Of a stretch of 64,000 nt of DNA, positions 33,898 to 42,608 are shown piece by piece. This DNA is from JALYZC01 sp963725645. Lineage in GTDB: Bacteria > Actinomycetota > Thermoleophilia > Solirubrobacterales > Solirubrobacteraceae. Position 1 is the stretch's first letter. Each line of letters begins with the position of its first letter. The DNA is taken from assembly GCA_963725645.1 (NCBI GenBank), contig CAVRZD010000002.1, forward strand, positions 620,001 through 684,000, read 5' to 3'. The notes below the pieces were generated by a model. The model worked only from the letters and a program-made list of their open reading frames with translations. It made no database searches and was not told where the DNA came from. A program made the translations under genes and the position numbers.

Positions 33898-34974
33898 TGA
33901 CCTGAGTCAGAGATTCGTTGGCAGTAGGCGGCGAGGCTGTCGAGGATCTGGTCTGCGGTCTTGTGCCAGACGTAGGGCTTGGGGTCTTCGTTCCAGTTGG
34001 TGATCCAGGTGCGGATCGAGGCGACCAGGTCGCGGACCGAGCGGTGGGCTGAGCGTTTGATCCATTTTGCTGGTCAGCTCGGCGAACCAGCGCTCGACGA
34101 GGTTCAGCCAAGAGCTGTAGGTCGGCGTGAAGTGCAGATTGAAGCGCGGGTGGCGCAGCAGCCAGCGCTGGATCGACGGGGTCTTGTGCGTCGAGGAGTT
34201 GTCGAGCACCACGTGGACGTCCAGATGCGCCGGCACCGAGCTATCGACCAGGTTGAGGAACCGGCGGAACTCCTCGGCGCGATGGCGCGGCGACATGTCG
34301 GCGATCACCTGACCGGAGGCGACGTCGAGCGCGGCGTAGAGGTTCGTGGTGCCGTTGCGCACGTAGTCGTGGGTGCGCCGCTCGGGCACCCCGGGCATCA
34401 GCGGCAGCACCGGCGCCGAGCGGTCAAGCGCCTGGATCTGGGACTTCTCATCGACACACAGCACCACCGCGGCATCGGGAGGGTTCAGATACAGCCCGAC
34501 GATGTCTCTGACCTTGTCGATGAACTGCGGATCGGGCGAGAGCTTGAAGGCCTCGGTCTGATGCGGTTTGAGCCCAAACGCCCGCCAGATCCGGCTGATC
34601 GCCGACTGGCTCATCCCCGTCGCCTGAGCCATCGAGCGCGTCGACCAATGCGTTGCGTCAGGCGGCTGCTCTTCGAGCGTCTTGACGATCACCCGCTCGA
34701 TCCGATCGTCGCCGATCGAACGCGGCTTCCCCGACCGCGGCTCGTCGTGCAACCCATCAAAGCCACGCCGGGCGAAGCGACCCCGCCACTTGCCCACAGT
34801 CGACTTCGTGCACCCCAAACGGGCCGCGATCTCCTTGCTCGCCACCCCATCAGCCGCCGCCAACACGATCTTGCAGCGCAATGCCAGCGCCTGCGCGCTC
34901 TTGGGGCGGCGAGCCCAGCGCTCGAGCACCTCCCGCTCCTCGTCGCTGAGCACCACCTCGACACGCTGCGCCAT
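33894..34974 (-). CDS. IS630-family transposase, with a frameshift near the C-terminus
   Basis: 359 residues if one base is skipped in the AAAA run (plus strand TTTT at 34065-34068); without correction the frame ends at 33907. N-terminal HTH: ASKEIAARLGCTKSTVGKWR. DDE motifs: VLCVDEKSQIQAL (D), VHVVLDNSSTHKTPSIQ (D) and SSWLNLVERWFAELTSK (E), all before the shift. After correction the end is WIKRSAHRSVRDLV through ISDSGH and the stop uses the flanking target CTAG. Only the last 56 or so residues are affected, so the catalytic core is whole. Programmed frameshifting at A4 is possible in this family; a sequence error is equally so. Confidence 0.9.
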
Positions 34975-35055
34975 AACCGCCTCCCATCGTCGTAGATAAC
35001 GACGATGGATTCGCCCCCGAACCCAACAAGCCTGCGAACTAACGACTCAGGTCAC
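33897..35055. mobile_element. IS630-family insertion sequence, 1159 bp
   Basis: Terminal inverted repeats GTGACCTGAGTC at 33897-33908 and GACTCAGGTCAC at 35044-35055 are exact inverses. A TA duplication flanks the element (33895-33896 and 35056-35057), and both sides read CTAG, the preferred IS630 target. One transposase gene fills it on the minus strand. Joining the flanks restores GGCCTAGCGCC, which ends both the methyltransferase (TAG on plus) and the RCC1 gene (TAG on minus). Confidence 0.93.
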
Positions 35056-37230
35056 TAGCGCCGCTTGATTGTGAAGGTGATCGTGCGGGCGGTTCCGCGG
35101 AGGCCGGTGGTGTCCGTGGGCGTGAGCGTCGCGCGGTAGCTGCCGAGCGGCAGGGCCTTGCGCCCGATGCGACCGGTGAACACGACGGTGCGCTTACCGG
35201 CGGCGAGGTTGCGACGCGTCAACAGGCCCGCGCGCGTGTAGCGCGTGCAGCGCCGGCGGGTCCGGTTGCGGCGCGTGGGGGCAACGCAGCGCCGGCCAAC
35301 GCGGCGGCCGGTGGTCTTGCGCTCGATCAGGATCGCCACCGTCGAGCGCTCGGAGAGCCTGAAGCGAAAGGCCGAGCCCCGCGGCGTCAGCCGGCGGGCG
35401 GTGATCGCTGTTCGGCCGGGCGCGACGGCGAAGGTGCGACGGAGCATGGAGAGGGTCGAGAGCACGGGCCGCGGGTTGGGGGGCGGGGTCGTCGCCGTGA
35501 TCGTGACCGACGCCTGGTCGTCCTCCCCGGCGACGTGGTTGTTCGGCACCGAGTCGACATCCGAGAAGAACGGCGCCAGGGCGGTGACCTCGACCGAGGC
35601 GGTCTGCGTTCCCGGCGCCGCGACGCGCGCGACGACGGTGAGGGAGGCGGTCGACCCGCTACCGAGCGGCGGCACGGACCACACACCGCCGGCGAAGCTC
35701 CCGGCACTTGGGGTGGCGCCCACGACCTGAAGGCCCGGCGGCAGGGCGAGCGTCGTGCCGGCGCCCTCGACCGCGTCGGGTCCCCCGGAGGCGAGCGTGG
35801 CGGTCAGCACGACGTCCTGGCCGACCTGGCGGGTGGCCGCATCGGCCGTCAACGTGAGGGCTGCGTCCCCGCGGGCGGACGTCATGAACCCGCCCAGCTG
35901 CACCGGCCCGACCGTATCGGGCGTCTCGCTGTCGCCGATCCTGGTCACGTTGCCGTAGCCCAGGTTGCCGAAGGTGTTGTCGCCCCAGCATCGGAGCGCT
36001 CCGTTGTCGAGCAGGGCACATGTGGTTTCTCCGCCCGAGTTGATCGCCCGCGCGGTGCGTCCGACCCCCAGGTTGACCGGCCCCGCGGTCCCGGGTGTCT
36101 CGTTGTCGCCGATGGCTGTTCGTATTGCCGTAGCCGAGTGCTCCGAAGAAGCCCTGGCCCCAGCAGCGCACGGTGTCGTTGTCGAGGATGGCGCAGGTGT
36201 GCTGCCCACCCGCGGCGATCGCCCGGGCGGTGCGCCCGACACCGAGGTCGACCGGACCGACCGTGTCGACGAGGGGCCGATCCGTCGCCGACGTTACCCG
36301 TGTTGCCGTAGCCGAGCTTGCCGTTGCTCCCGTTGCCCCAGCAGCGAACGGCGCCGTCGTCGAGCAGCGCGCAGGTGTGGGCGCTGTCGGCCGAGATCGC
36401 GCGGGCGGTTCGGCCCGGGCCGAGGTTGACCGGCCCGACGTCGCGCGGGTCCTCGTCGTCGCCGACGTCAGCAGAGGGGGCCCCGTAACCGAGGCGACCC
36501 TGGCTCACGAAGCCCCAGCAGTACACGCTTCCGTCGACGACGATGGCGCAGGTGTGCCGGCCGCCGGCGGTGACGGCGGTGGCTGCGGCGGGCAAGTTCA
36601 CCGGTGCGGACGGCTGCCCGGCGTCTCGTTATCGCCGACGTCGGCGGTGCCGACATCGCTGCCGTAGCCGAGCCGACCGTCCGCCCCGGCACCCCAGCAC
36701 CGGATCGTGCCGTCGTCGAGGAGCGCGCACGTGTGCGACGCACCGGCAGTGATCGCGCGGGCGGTGCGTCCGGCGCCGATGTCGACCGGGCCGGCGGCGG
36801 CGACAGAGGGGTCGGCGCCCACGCCGTCGCCGACGTTGTTCGTGCTGCCGTGGCCGAGCCTCCCGTTGAGCCCTTCGCCCCAGCAACGCACCGTCCCGTC
36901 GTCCAGGAGCGCACAGGTGTGGTGGTCGCCGGCCGCAGCCGCGCGCACGGTGCGACCGCCGCCCAATTGGACCGGGCCGGCTGAGTCGGGCAGCTCGCCG
37001 TCGCCCAGCGTGTTCGTGTTGCCGTAGCCCAGCCGCCCGTCGATCCCGTGTCCCCAGCAGCGGAGCGCCCCGCTCGAGAGCACGGCGCACACGTGCTCGG
37101 CTCCCACGTCGATGAGCCCGGCCTGAAATGCGCGGAACTGCGACGACGCGGTCTCGGCTCGGGTGGAGGGCACCAACGCCGCGGCGGCGAGCAGGCAGAG
37201 CGCGCCCATGCACCACGCGCTGCGCCTCAC
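35055..37230 (-). pseudogene. Secreted RCC1-repeat surface protein, broken by at least three frameshifts
   Basis: GTG start at 37230 with a signal peptide (WCMGALCLLAAAALVPSTRA). At least seven RCC1-like repeats follow, each about 50 residues with HTCALLDDGTVRCWG and GRLGYGNTN forms. The frame changes near 36610, 36285 and 36115. A DUF11-like segment (VGQDVVLTATLASGG) and a basic C-terminal domain with RRVGRRCVAPTRRNRTRRRC complete it. RCC1 blades form a beta-propeller, here exported, perhaps for attachment. The C-terminal domain recurs in the Calx-beta protein at 47705-49210. Its stop is in the CTAG that borders the IS630 element. Confidence 0.75.
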
Positions 37231-37336
37231 GGAAGGAATCCCGACCTCCAGATCGTCAAGGGGACACCAGAGCGGGCTCCCCGAGCCCGTCGTCCCGTCG
37301 GCGAGCGTACCGTAGGTCAGCGCGCCCGCAAAACCG

Positions 37337-37984
37337 TCAGGCCCGAGGGCCGCCGTCGAGCGCCGCGGCGATCTCGGCCAGCGCCTGCTCGGTGTCGCGG
37401 AAGTGGACGGCGGCCATCCCGAGCTCGCGGGCGGCACCGCAGTTGACCTCGGTGTCGTCCACGAACAGACAGGCCGCGGCCGGCAGGTCGAGGCGTTCGA
37501 GGGTCAGCTCGTAGATCTCGGCGTCCGGCTTGCGCATGCCGACGAAGCCTGAGTCCACCAGCACCTCGAAGATCTCGTCGACCGGGAGCATCGGCCGCCA
37601 CAGTGGCTGCCACTCGCGCACGTTGTTGGTCAGCAGCGCCATGCGGTAGCCGCGCGCCCGCAGTTCGCGCATGTGGTCGATCATCGGCTCGTTCGGCCGC
37701 AGCTCGGCGAAGTAGGCCTCGCCGAAGCCGTGCAGCTCGACCGGCCGGCCGAGATCCTCCGTCAGCGCCGTCCCCAGGCGAGCGAGGAAGTCGTGCTCGG
37801 ACAGGCGCCCGGTCTCCAGCTCGAACAGCGGGTGGAGACCGTCCTCCTCGGCGAGCCGCGCCATCGCGTTGCCGAGCGCCTCGAGCGGGATGTTCGAGGC
37901 GTGCTGCATCGCCGCGAAGCTCTCCGCCAGCGGGTTGGTGAGGACGCCGCCGAAGTCGCTGATGACGCCGCGGATCTCCCTCAC
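37337..37984 (-). CDS. HAD-superfamily hydrolase
   Basis: 215 residues. Motif I reads GVISDFGGVLTNP: the first Asp is present and the second acid is replaced by Gly, as in the DFGGVL group of class IA HAD proteins (epoxide-hydrolase N-terminal-like). Motif II is MALLTNN, motif III the Lys in GMRKPDAEIY, and motif IV LFVDDTEVNC. A helical cap sits between. The substrate is unknown. GTG at 37984 overlaps the stop codon of the next gene upstream (37981-37983), part of a three-gene overlapping cluster with the unknown gene and fxsA. Confidence 0.85.
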   Translation of the reverse strand: MREIRGVISDFGGVLTNPLAESFAAMQHASNIPLEALGNAMARLAEEDGLHPLFELETGRLSEHDFLARLGTALTEDLGRPVELHGFGEAYFAELRPNEPMIDHMRELRARGYRMALLTNNVREWQPLWRPMLPVDEIFEVLVDSGFVGMRKPDAEIYELTLERLDLPAAACLFVDDTEVNCGAARELGMAAVHFRDTEQALAEIAAALDGGPRA

Positions 37985-38889
37985 GCGTCGGCCCGCCGCA
38001 GCACGTCGTAGCGACCGACGCCCGCGCGGCCCTCCATGCGCCAGGCGAAGAAGGCGCTGTCCAGCCGCAGGCGACCGAGCTCGAGCGTCGTCCCGCACAG
38101 GGCGCGCCCGCCGGCGCGGCGGGGGAGCTGGTCGTCCTCGTCCACCCACAGCTCGAGGCCGGCGCGCCGCTGGTGGCCCTCGCCGTCGTAGGTCGTGGAC
38201 AGGCGCGGCTCGGCCACCGGGCGGGCCTCCGGGCCGGCATCGGGATCGGCGGGATCCGCGTCCACCAGCACCGCGCTGACCGCCTCGTCGTCGTGGCCGT
38301 CTGCTCCCACGGGCCGGACGGTGCGCAGGGCGATCGCGCGGTCCGGCGCCAGCCAGGCGGAGACCGCGCCGGCGCGCGCGATCTCATCCCAGCGCGGCGC
38401 CCCCCAGGAGTGCTCGCGCTCGCCGAGGCAGCGCAGCTCGCGGGTCTCGCCGCCGATCGTCACCTCGGCCTCGACCGCGCACAGCTGCTCGTAGCCCTCG
38501 ACGCCGCCGACGCGCGCCGCGGGCGAGTCGGCCCCGAACTCCATCGGCTGAGCCAGCGCCTCGAAGCGGGCGCTGAAGCCCGCGCCGTCTCCGTCGTAGG
38601 CCACCGACCACCGCCGCAGCGGCTCGTCGATCGCGGCGCGGACGCCGTCGGCCTCGGCCGCGTGCCAGTCGACCTCGCCGCCGCCGATGTCGCCGCGCGC
38701 CAGCGCGGCGACGGGCTCTCCGCCCGCGAACACGACGGCCAGCGCGCTGCGGGTGGCGGAGGCGGGGGAGAAGCCGATCCGCGCGGTCGCGAACAGCTCG
38801 GCGCCCTCGTCGCCGAACGCGAACGTGACGGCGTCGCCAAAGCCCGCTTCCGTGCCCGGGCGGGTGCGCTCGTCCTGTGGTTCGATCAC
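37981..38889 (-). CDS. CrtC/AttH-like protein of unknown function
   Basis: 302 residues, strand-rich. The motif CLGEREHSWGAPRWDE at about residues 154-169 resembles the GxGxRDHSWG box of CrtC/AttH/DUF2804-type proteins, which form a lipocalin-like double barrel. There are no other catalytic motifs I can identify. GTG 38889 overlaps fxsA's stop (GTGA) and the stop overlaps the HAD start in the same way, so the three genes form one coupled transcript. Confidence 0.62.
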   Translation of the reverse strand: MIEPQDERTRPGTEAGFGDAVTFAFGDEGAELFATARIGFSPASATRSALAVVFAGGEPVAALARGDIGGGEVDWHAAEADGVRAAIDEPLRRWSVAYDGDGAGFSARFEALAQPMEFGADSPAARVGGVEGYEQLCAVEAEVTIGGETRELRCLGEREHSWGAPRWDEIARAGAVSAWLAPDRAIALRTVRPVGADGHDDEAVSAVLVDADPADPDAGPEARPVAEPRLSTTYDGEGHQRRAGLELWVDEDDQLPRRAGGRALCGTTLELGRLRLDSAFFAWRMEGRAGVGRYDVLRRADA

Positions 38890-39419
38890 GGTGACAGGCG
38901 GGGCTGCGGCGGCGGGTCGACGTCGACGGCGCTGCCCTCGACGTCGTAGTCCTGGTGCGCGGGCGGTGCGCCCGGGTCGCCCGGCCGGCGCCGCCGCCGC
39001 GACCGCGCCGCATGGGCGGCCGCGCCCGCCGCGGCACCGCCCACCGTGGCGACCGGGAAGCGCTTCGCGAAGATCGCGACGAGCGCGCCGCGAACGACCG
39101 CGCGGGTGGGGGGCAGCAGCAGCAGGATGCCGACCACGTCGCTGATGAAGCCCGGCGTGATCAGCAGTGCGCCGCCGAAGATCACCAGCGTCCCGTCGAG
39201 CACCTCGCGCGCGGGCACGCGACCCTCCTGCAGCGCGTCGTTGAAACGCCTCCAGGCGGCGCGGCCCTGGTGGCGCCACAGCCAGGCTCCGATCAACGAG
39301 TCAAGGATCAGGATCGCGATCGTCGGGCCCGCGCCGATCAGCCCCCCGACCTGGATGATCACGTACAGCTCCACGATCGGGAGGACGATGAAGATGAGGA
39401 CGAGCAGCAGGAGCGACAT
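38886..39419 (-). CDS. fxsA: FxsA family membrane protein
   Basis: 177 residues. Two N-terminal TM segments (LLLLVLIFIVLPIVELYVII, GPTIAILILDSLIGAWLW), then VLDGTLVIFGGALLITPGFI and SDVVGILLLLPPTRAVVRG: the FxsA/UPF0716 pattern. E. coli FxsA relieves F-plasmid exclusion of phage T7, but the normal function is unknown. The last 50 residues are a basic, Pro-rich cytoplasmic tail. It is first in a cluster of three overlapping genes. Confidence 0.9.
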   Translation of the reverse strand: MSLLLLVLIFIVLPIVELYVIIQVGGLIGAGPTIAILILDSLIGAWLWRHQGRAAWRRFNDALQEGRVPAREVLDGTLVIFGGALLITPGFISDVVGILLLLPPTRAVVRGALVAIFAKRFPVATVGGAAAGAAAHAARSRRRRRPGDPGAPPAHQDYDVEGSAVDVDPPPQPRLSP

Positions 39420-39444
39420 CGTCTCTACAGGCTACGCGAGGTGT

Positions 39445-39792
39445 TCAACCGGCCTGCGGCGCCGCGCGGTCGTCCATGCGCACCCCGGGCAGGTGGTGCA
39501 GCCCGACCAGCTCGATCAGCCGGCGGATCTGCGGCTGCGCGCCGCGCAGGCGCATCCCGCGCCCGCGCATCCGCAGCCGTTGCGCGACCATCGCGAGGTC
39601 GATCATCAGTGACGGGTCGGCGAAGCCGAGCTCGGACAAGTCGACGACGACGTCCGTCGAAGAGCGCTTGGCGCGGGCGAGCGCGCGGCGCCGTAGGGGC
39701 TTCGTGGACGCATCCTCCTCGCCGGTGCAACGCAACACGGCGAGTCTCGACGACCACAGCGGCGTGTCGACGTAGACGAGGATGACCCGCAA
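39445..39792 (-). CDS. STAS-domain protein (anti-anti-sigma-like)
   Basis: 115 residues, one STAS domain: VVVDLSELGFADPSLMIDLA with Ser at the usual phosphorylation point of anti-anti-sigma factors, then MRGRGMRLRGAQPQIRRLIE. Partner kinases (RsbW-type) are not in the window. The start at TTG 39792 is weak because the ribosome binding region is poor. It lies 25 bases upstream of fxsA on the same strand, so it may be the first gene of that transcript. Confidence 0.75.
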   Translation of the reverse strand: MRVILVYVDTPLWSSRLAVLRCTGEEDASTKPLRRRALARAKRSSTDVVVDLSELGFADPSLMIDLAMVAQRLRMRGRGMRLRGAQPQIRRLIELVGLHHLPGVRMDDRAAPQAG

Positions 39793-39824
39793 CCTATAGG
39801 AACCCCGCGGCTACACTCAAGCGC

Positions 39825-40121
39825 ATGGCAACCGTGGAAGATGTGACCGAGGCGCTCGCGAACGTGATCGACCCCGAATTGGGCCTGGACTTCGTGGAAT
39901 TGGGCCTCGTCTACGACGTCGTGGTCGACGGCGGGCGCGTGGACATAACGTTCACGCTGACCACGCCGGCATGCCCGATCGGACCCCAGGTCTCCGAGCA
40001 GATGCAGGAGTTCGTCGGCGAGCTCGACGGGGTCGACGAGGTCGTCCCGCACATGGTGTTCTCGCCGGCCTGGACGCCGGAGAAGATGAGCGAGGACGCC
40101 AAGTTCGCGCTCGGCTTCTAG
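39825..40121 (+). CDS. MIP18/SufT-like iron-sulfur assembly protein (DUF59)
   Basis: 98 residues. The family pattern is whole: VTEALANVIDPELGLDFVEL, GLVYDVVVDGG, TLTTPACPIGPQVSEQM, and the end VFSPAWTPEKMSEDAKFALGF. The Cys in TPACP is the conserved one. Such proteins assist maturation of iron-sulfur proteins, and the gene is often in suf loci; here sufB, sufS and sufU are 18-24 kb away. It is divergent from the STAS gene, with 32 bases between starts. Confidence 0.9.
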   Translation: MATVEDVTEALANVIDPELGLDFVELGLVYDVVVDGGRVDITFTLTTPACPIGPQVSEQMQEFVGELDGVDEVVPHMVFSPAWTPEKMSEDAKFALGF

Positions 40122-40197
40122 CGGTTTCGCGACGACCGCTGGACCCGCATCCGGCGCAACGGCCCGCAACGTTCGCGACCATAGGGCGTTGGAGGCC

Positions 40198-41883
40198 ATG
40201 GTGATCCGCACTTTCACCCGGTTGCTGTTCGCCGCCGCGCTCGCCGGCACGGTGCTCGCCGTACCGGCGACGGCGCGCGCCGACGCGCCGACCGGCCGCC
40301 TGCTCGTGCTGCTGCGCCAGCCGGCCGGCGCCGGCCCGGCGGCGCACGCGTCGGCGGCGCGCGCCGTCCTCGCCCGCGCGGGCGCCCGCCGCGGCGGCGG
40401 AGATGTCCCGCAGATCGGGCTCGTGACCGTGCGCCCGGCGCCCGGCGGGTCGATCGGCGCGCTCGCCGCCGTCCTGCGCCGCGACCCGGCCGTGCGCTCG
40501 GTCCAGCGCGAGTACCGGCTCGACCTGCGCGCCCCCAACGACGCCGCCCTGGCCCAGCCCGAGACGGCGCCCGGCACGCCCGCTGGCACGCCGCTCGAAT
40601 GGGCGTACCAGCGGCAGGGCCTCGCGCACCTGTGGGACGTCACGCGCGGGGACTCTGCGGTCGTCGGCGTGGTCGACACCGGCGCCGACGTCACCCATCC
40701 CGAGCTGGCCGGAAAGGTCAACGCCGCGATCGACCAGGACAACGACGACACCCTTCCGGGTGGAAGCGACCTCGTCGGCCATGGGACGCACGTCTCCTCG
40801 CTCGCGTGCGCCGCCACCAACGACGGCCAGGGGATCGCGGGCGCCGGCGGGAACTGCCGGCTCGTGGTCGAGCGCTCCGACCTGACCGACTCGAGCATCG
40901 CCGACGGCATCGTGGACGCGACCAACCGCGGCGCGCAGGCCGTCAACCTGTCCCTCGGCGACTCCGGCGGCCGCCCGCCCGTGGACGCGTTCGTCTCGGC
41001 GATCGACTACGCGATCGCCCGCGGCGTCGTGGTGGTCACCGCGGCCGCGGACGACACGGTGAGCGACCAGGGCCAGCCCGCCAGCCTGGTCCAGCCCGAT
41101 GGGACCGGCCCCGACCTGACGCAGAACCGCGGCCTGTCCGTCACCTCGGCGGACTTCTTCGACGGCCCCTCCGGCGGCGGCGTCGGCAGCGAGATCTCGA
41201 TGGCGGCGTACGGCTCGTTCGACACGTTCAGCGGTTCGGCGGGGCCGAAGGGCATCTTCGCGGCCTTCCCCGTCAACGGCCCGACCCGGCTGGAGATGTT
41301 CACCATCGACTCGGGCGGCGTGCACCCGCCGTGCAACTGCCGCGCCGGTTCGAGTCCCTACGGCTACCTCCAGGGCACCTCGATGGCCTCGCCCCAGGTG
41401 GCCGCGGTCGCCGCGGTGATTCGCCGACTCAACCCGGACCTGTCGCCCGCCGACGTGGTCCGCCTGCTCAAGCAGACCGCGCGCCAGCCCGGAAGCGGCG
41501 GGCACTTCTGGACCGCGACGCTGGGCTGGGGGATCCTCGACGGCGGAGCGGCCGTGGACGCGGCCCGGCGCATCGACCGCCGTGCCCCCACCTCGAAGCT
41601 GCGCGCGCCCAAGCTGGTGCGCGGGACGCGCTTCACCCTGCGCTGGAGCGGGCGCGACGCCGCGCCGCCCGGGGTCACGCCGTCCGGCGTGAAGTCCTAT
41701 GACGTGTACGCGTCGCGCGACCGGCATCCCTATCACCGCATCGCGCGCACCAGCAAGACGCGGCTGAAGTTCAGGGGCCGCCGCGGCTCGCGCTACCGCT
41801 TCTTCACCGTTGCCACCGACCGCGCGGGCAATCGCGAGGCCCGCCACCGCAAGCCCGACGCGACCACGCGCATCCGGCGCTAG
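40198..41883 (+). CDS. Secreted subtilisin-like serine peptidase (S8)
   Basis: 561 residues. A signal peptide (LLFAAALAGTVLAVPATARA) precedes an inhibitor-like propeptide (about 30-110). The catalytic triad is Asp in VVGVVDTGADVTHPE (about 159), His in LVGHGTHVSSLA (about 195) and Ser in LQGTSMASPQVAA (about 393). A C-terminal beta region (KSYDVYASRDRHPYHRIART, YRFFTVATDRAGN) resembles fibronectin type III. It is likely exported. GGAGG at 40191-40195 fits GTG 40201 slightly better than ATG 40198, a difference of one codon. Its stop TAG shares a CTAG with the convergent gene. Confidence 0.92.
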   Translation: MVIRTFTRLLFAAALAGTVLAVPATARADAPTGRLLVLLRQPAGAGPAAHASAARAVLARAGARRGGGDVPQIGLVTVRPAPGGSIGALAAVLRRDPAVRSVQREYRLDLRAPNDAALAQPETAPGTPAGTPLEWAYQRQGLAHLWDVTRGDSAVVGVVDTGADVTHPELAGKVNAAIDQDNDDTLPGGSDLVGHGTHVSSLACAATNDGQGIAGAGGNCRLVVERSDLTDSSIADGIVDATNRGAQAVNLSLGDSGGRPPVDAFVSAIDYAIARGVVVVTAAADDTVSDQGQPASLVQPDGTGPDLTQNRGLSVTSADFFDGPSGGGVGSEISMAAYGSFDTFSGSAGPKGIFAAFPVNGPTRLEMFTIDSGGVHPPCNCRAGSSPYGYLQGTSMASPQVAAVAAVIRRLNPDLSPADVVRLLKQTARQPGSGGHFWTATLGWGILDGGAAVDAARRIDRRAPTSKLRAPKLVRGTRFTLRWSGRDAAPPGVTPSGVKSYDVYASRDRHPYHRIARTSKTRLKFRGRRGSRYRFFTVATDRAGNREARHRKPDATTRIRR

Positions 41884-42602
41884 GCGAGCTCGACCGACGC
41901 GATGTCGATCCAGACGAGCGTCGGCGCCCGCCGCGGCCGGCCGTCGCGCCGGCGCGGGTAGACCCGGCGCCGCGTTGGGAAGAGGAGCCCGCCGAACTCG
42001 CGGTGGCCGTCGCAGTAGTGCGCGGCCTTCGCCCACGAGCCCACCACCTCGGCCGTGTAATCGTTGCGCCGCAGGCGCCCCTCGGTGTCGAAGTGGAAGA
42101 CCTGCTCGCGTGAGTGTGCCGGGAGGTGGGCCGGGAAGGTGACCGCGAGACGCCGCCAGGTTTCGTTGCCCTCCACCCACGGCTCGATCTCGCGGGTCTC
42201 GAAATCCGGTCGTGCGAAGACGAACGGCGCGTTGGCGTATCCCCACAGCGCGTAGCCGGCGAAGTACAGGAAGTCGAGGTGGTCCCACCACAGCGCCCGC
42301 CGCAGGCCGCCGAAGGCGTCGCGCGGCTGCTCGCGCTCGGCCACGACCGCGCCCGCCTCCGTCTCGATCCACACCCGCTCGGGCTCGAACACGCCCCGCC
42401 GGTCGGGCCCGGGGTAGGGCGCCACCACCGTGCGCGGCTCGCGGGTCGAGATCGACGCCCGGTAGTCGGCCAGCGCCCGGCGCTTGCCCTTCGCGGTGGG
42501 CATGAAGCCGCCCGAGGCGGCGTGCAGCTCGATCCGTCCGGCGGCCGCCCAGCGCTCGGCGCCGCCGTGAACGGCGATCGCCTCCGATAGGAGATCTGCC
42601 AC
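41880..42602 (-). CDS. Hypothetical protein, beta-rich
   Basis: 240 residues. It has many aromatic strands: WWDHLDFLYFAGYALWGYAN, AKAAHYCDGHREFGGLLFPT, RRVYPRRRDGRPRRAPTLVW. It starts LLSEAIAVHGGAERWAAAGR, common in proteins annotated as unknown or as LolA-like, but I cannot assign it. No signal peptide is visible. The stop codon uses the CTAG palindrome (41880-41883) shared with the subtilase on the opposite strand. It lies 6 bases after the WS/DGAT gene on the same strand, so it may be co-transcribed. Confidence 0.65.
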   Translation of the reverse strand: MADLLSEAIAVHGGAERWAAAGRIELHAASGGFMPTAKGKRRALADYRASISTREPRTVVAPYPGPDRRGVFEPERVWIETEAGAVVAEREQPRDAFGGLRRALWWDHLDFLYFAGYALWGYANAPFVFARPDFETREIEPWVEGNETWRRLAVTFPAHLPAHSREQVFHFDTEGRLRRNDYTAEVVGSWAKAAHYCDGHREFGGLLFPTRRRVYPRRRDGRPRRAPTLVWIDIASVELA

Positions 42603-42608
42603 CGGGCG

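Noticed and set aside
35055..37230. Several separate small RCC1 genes
   Set aside because: The pieces are consecutive in order, repeat register is kept across breaks, and only the rightmost has a signal peptide, so they are one broken gene.
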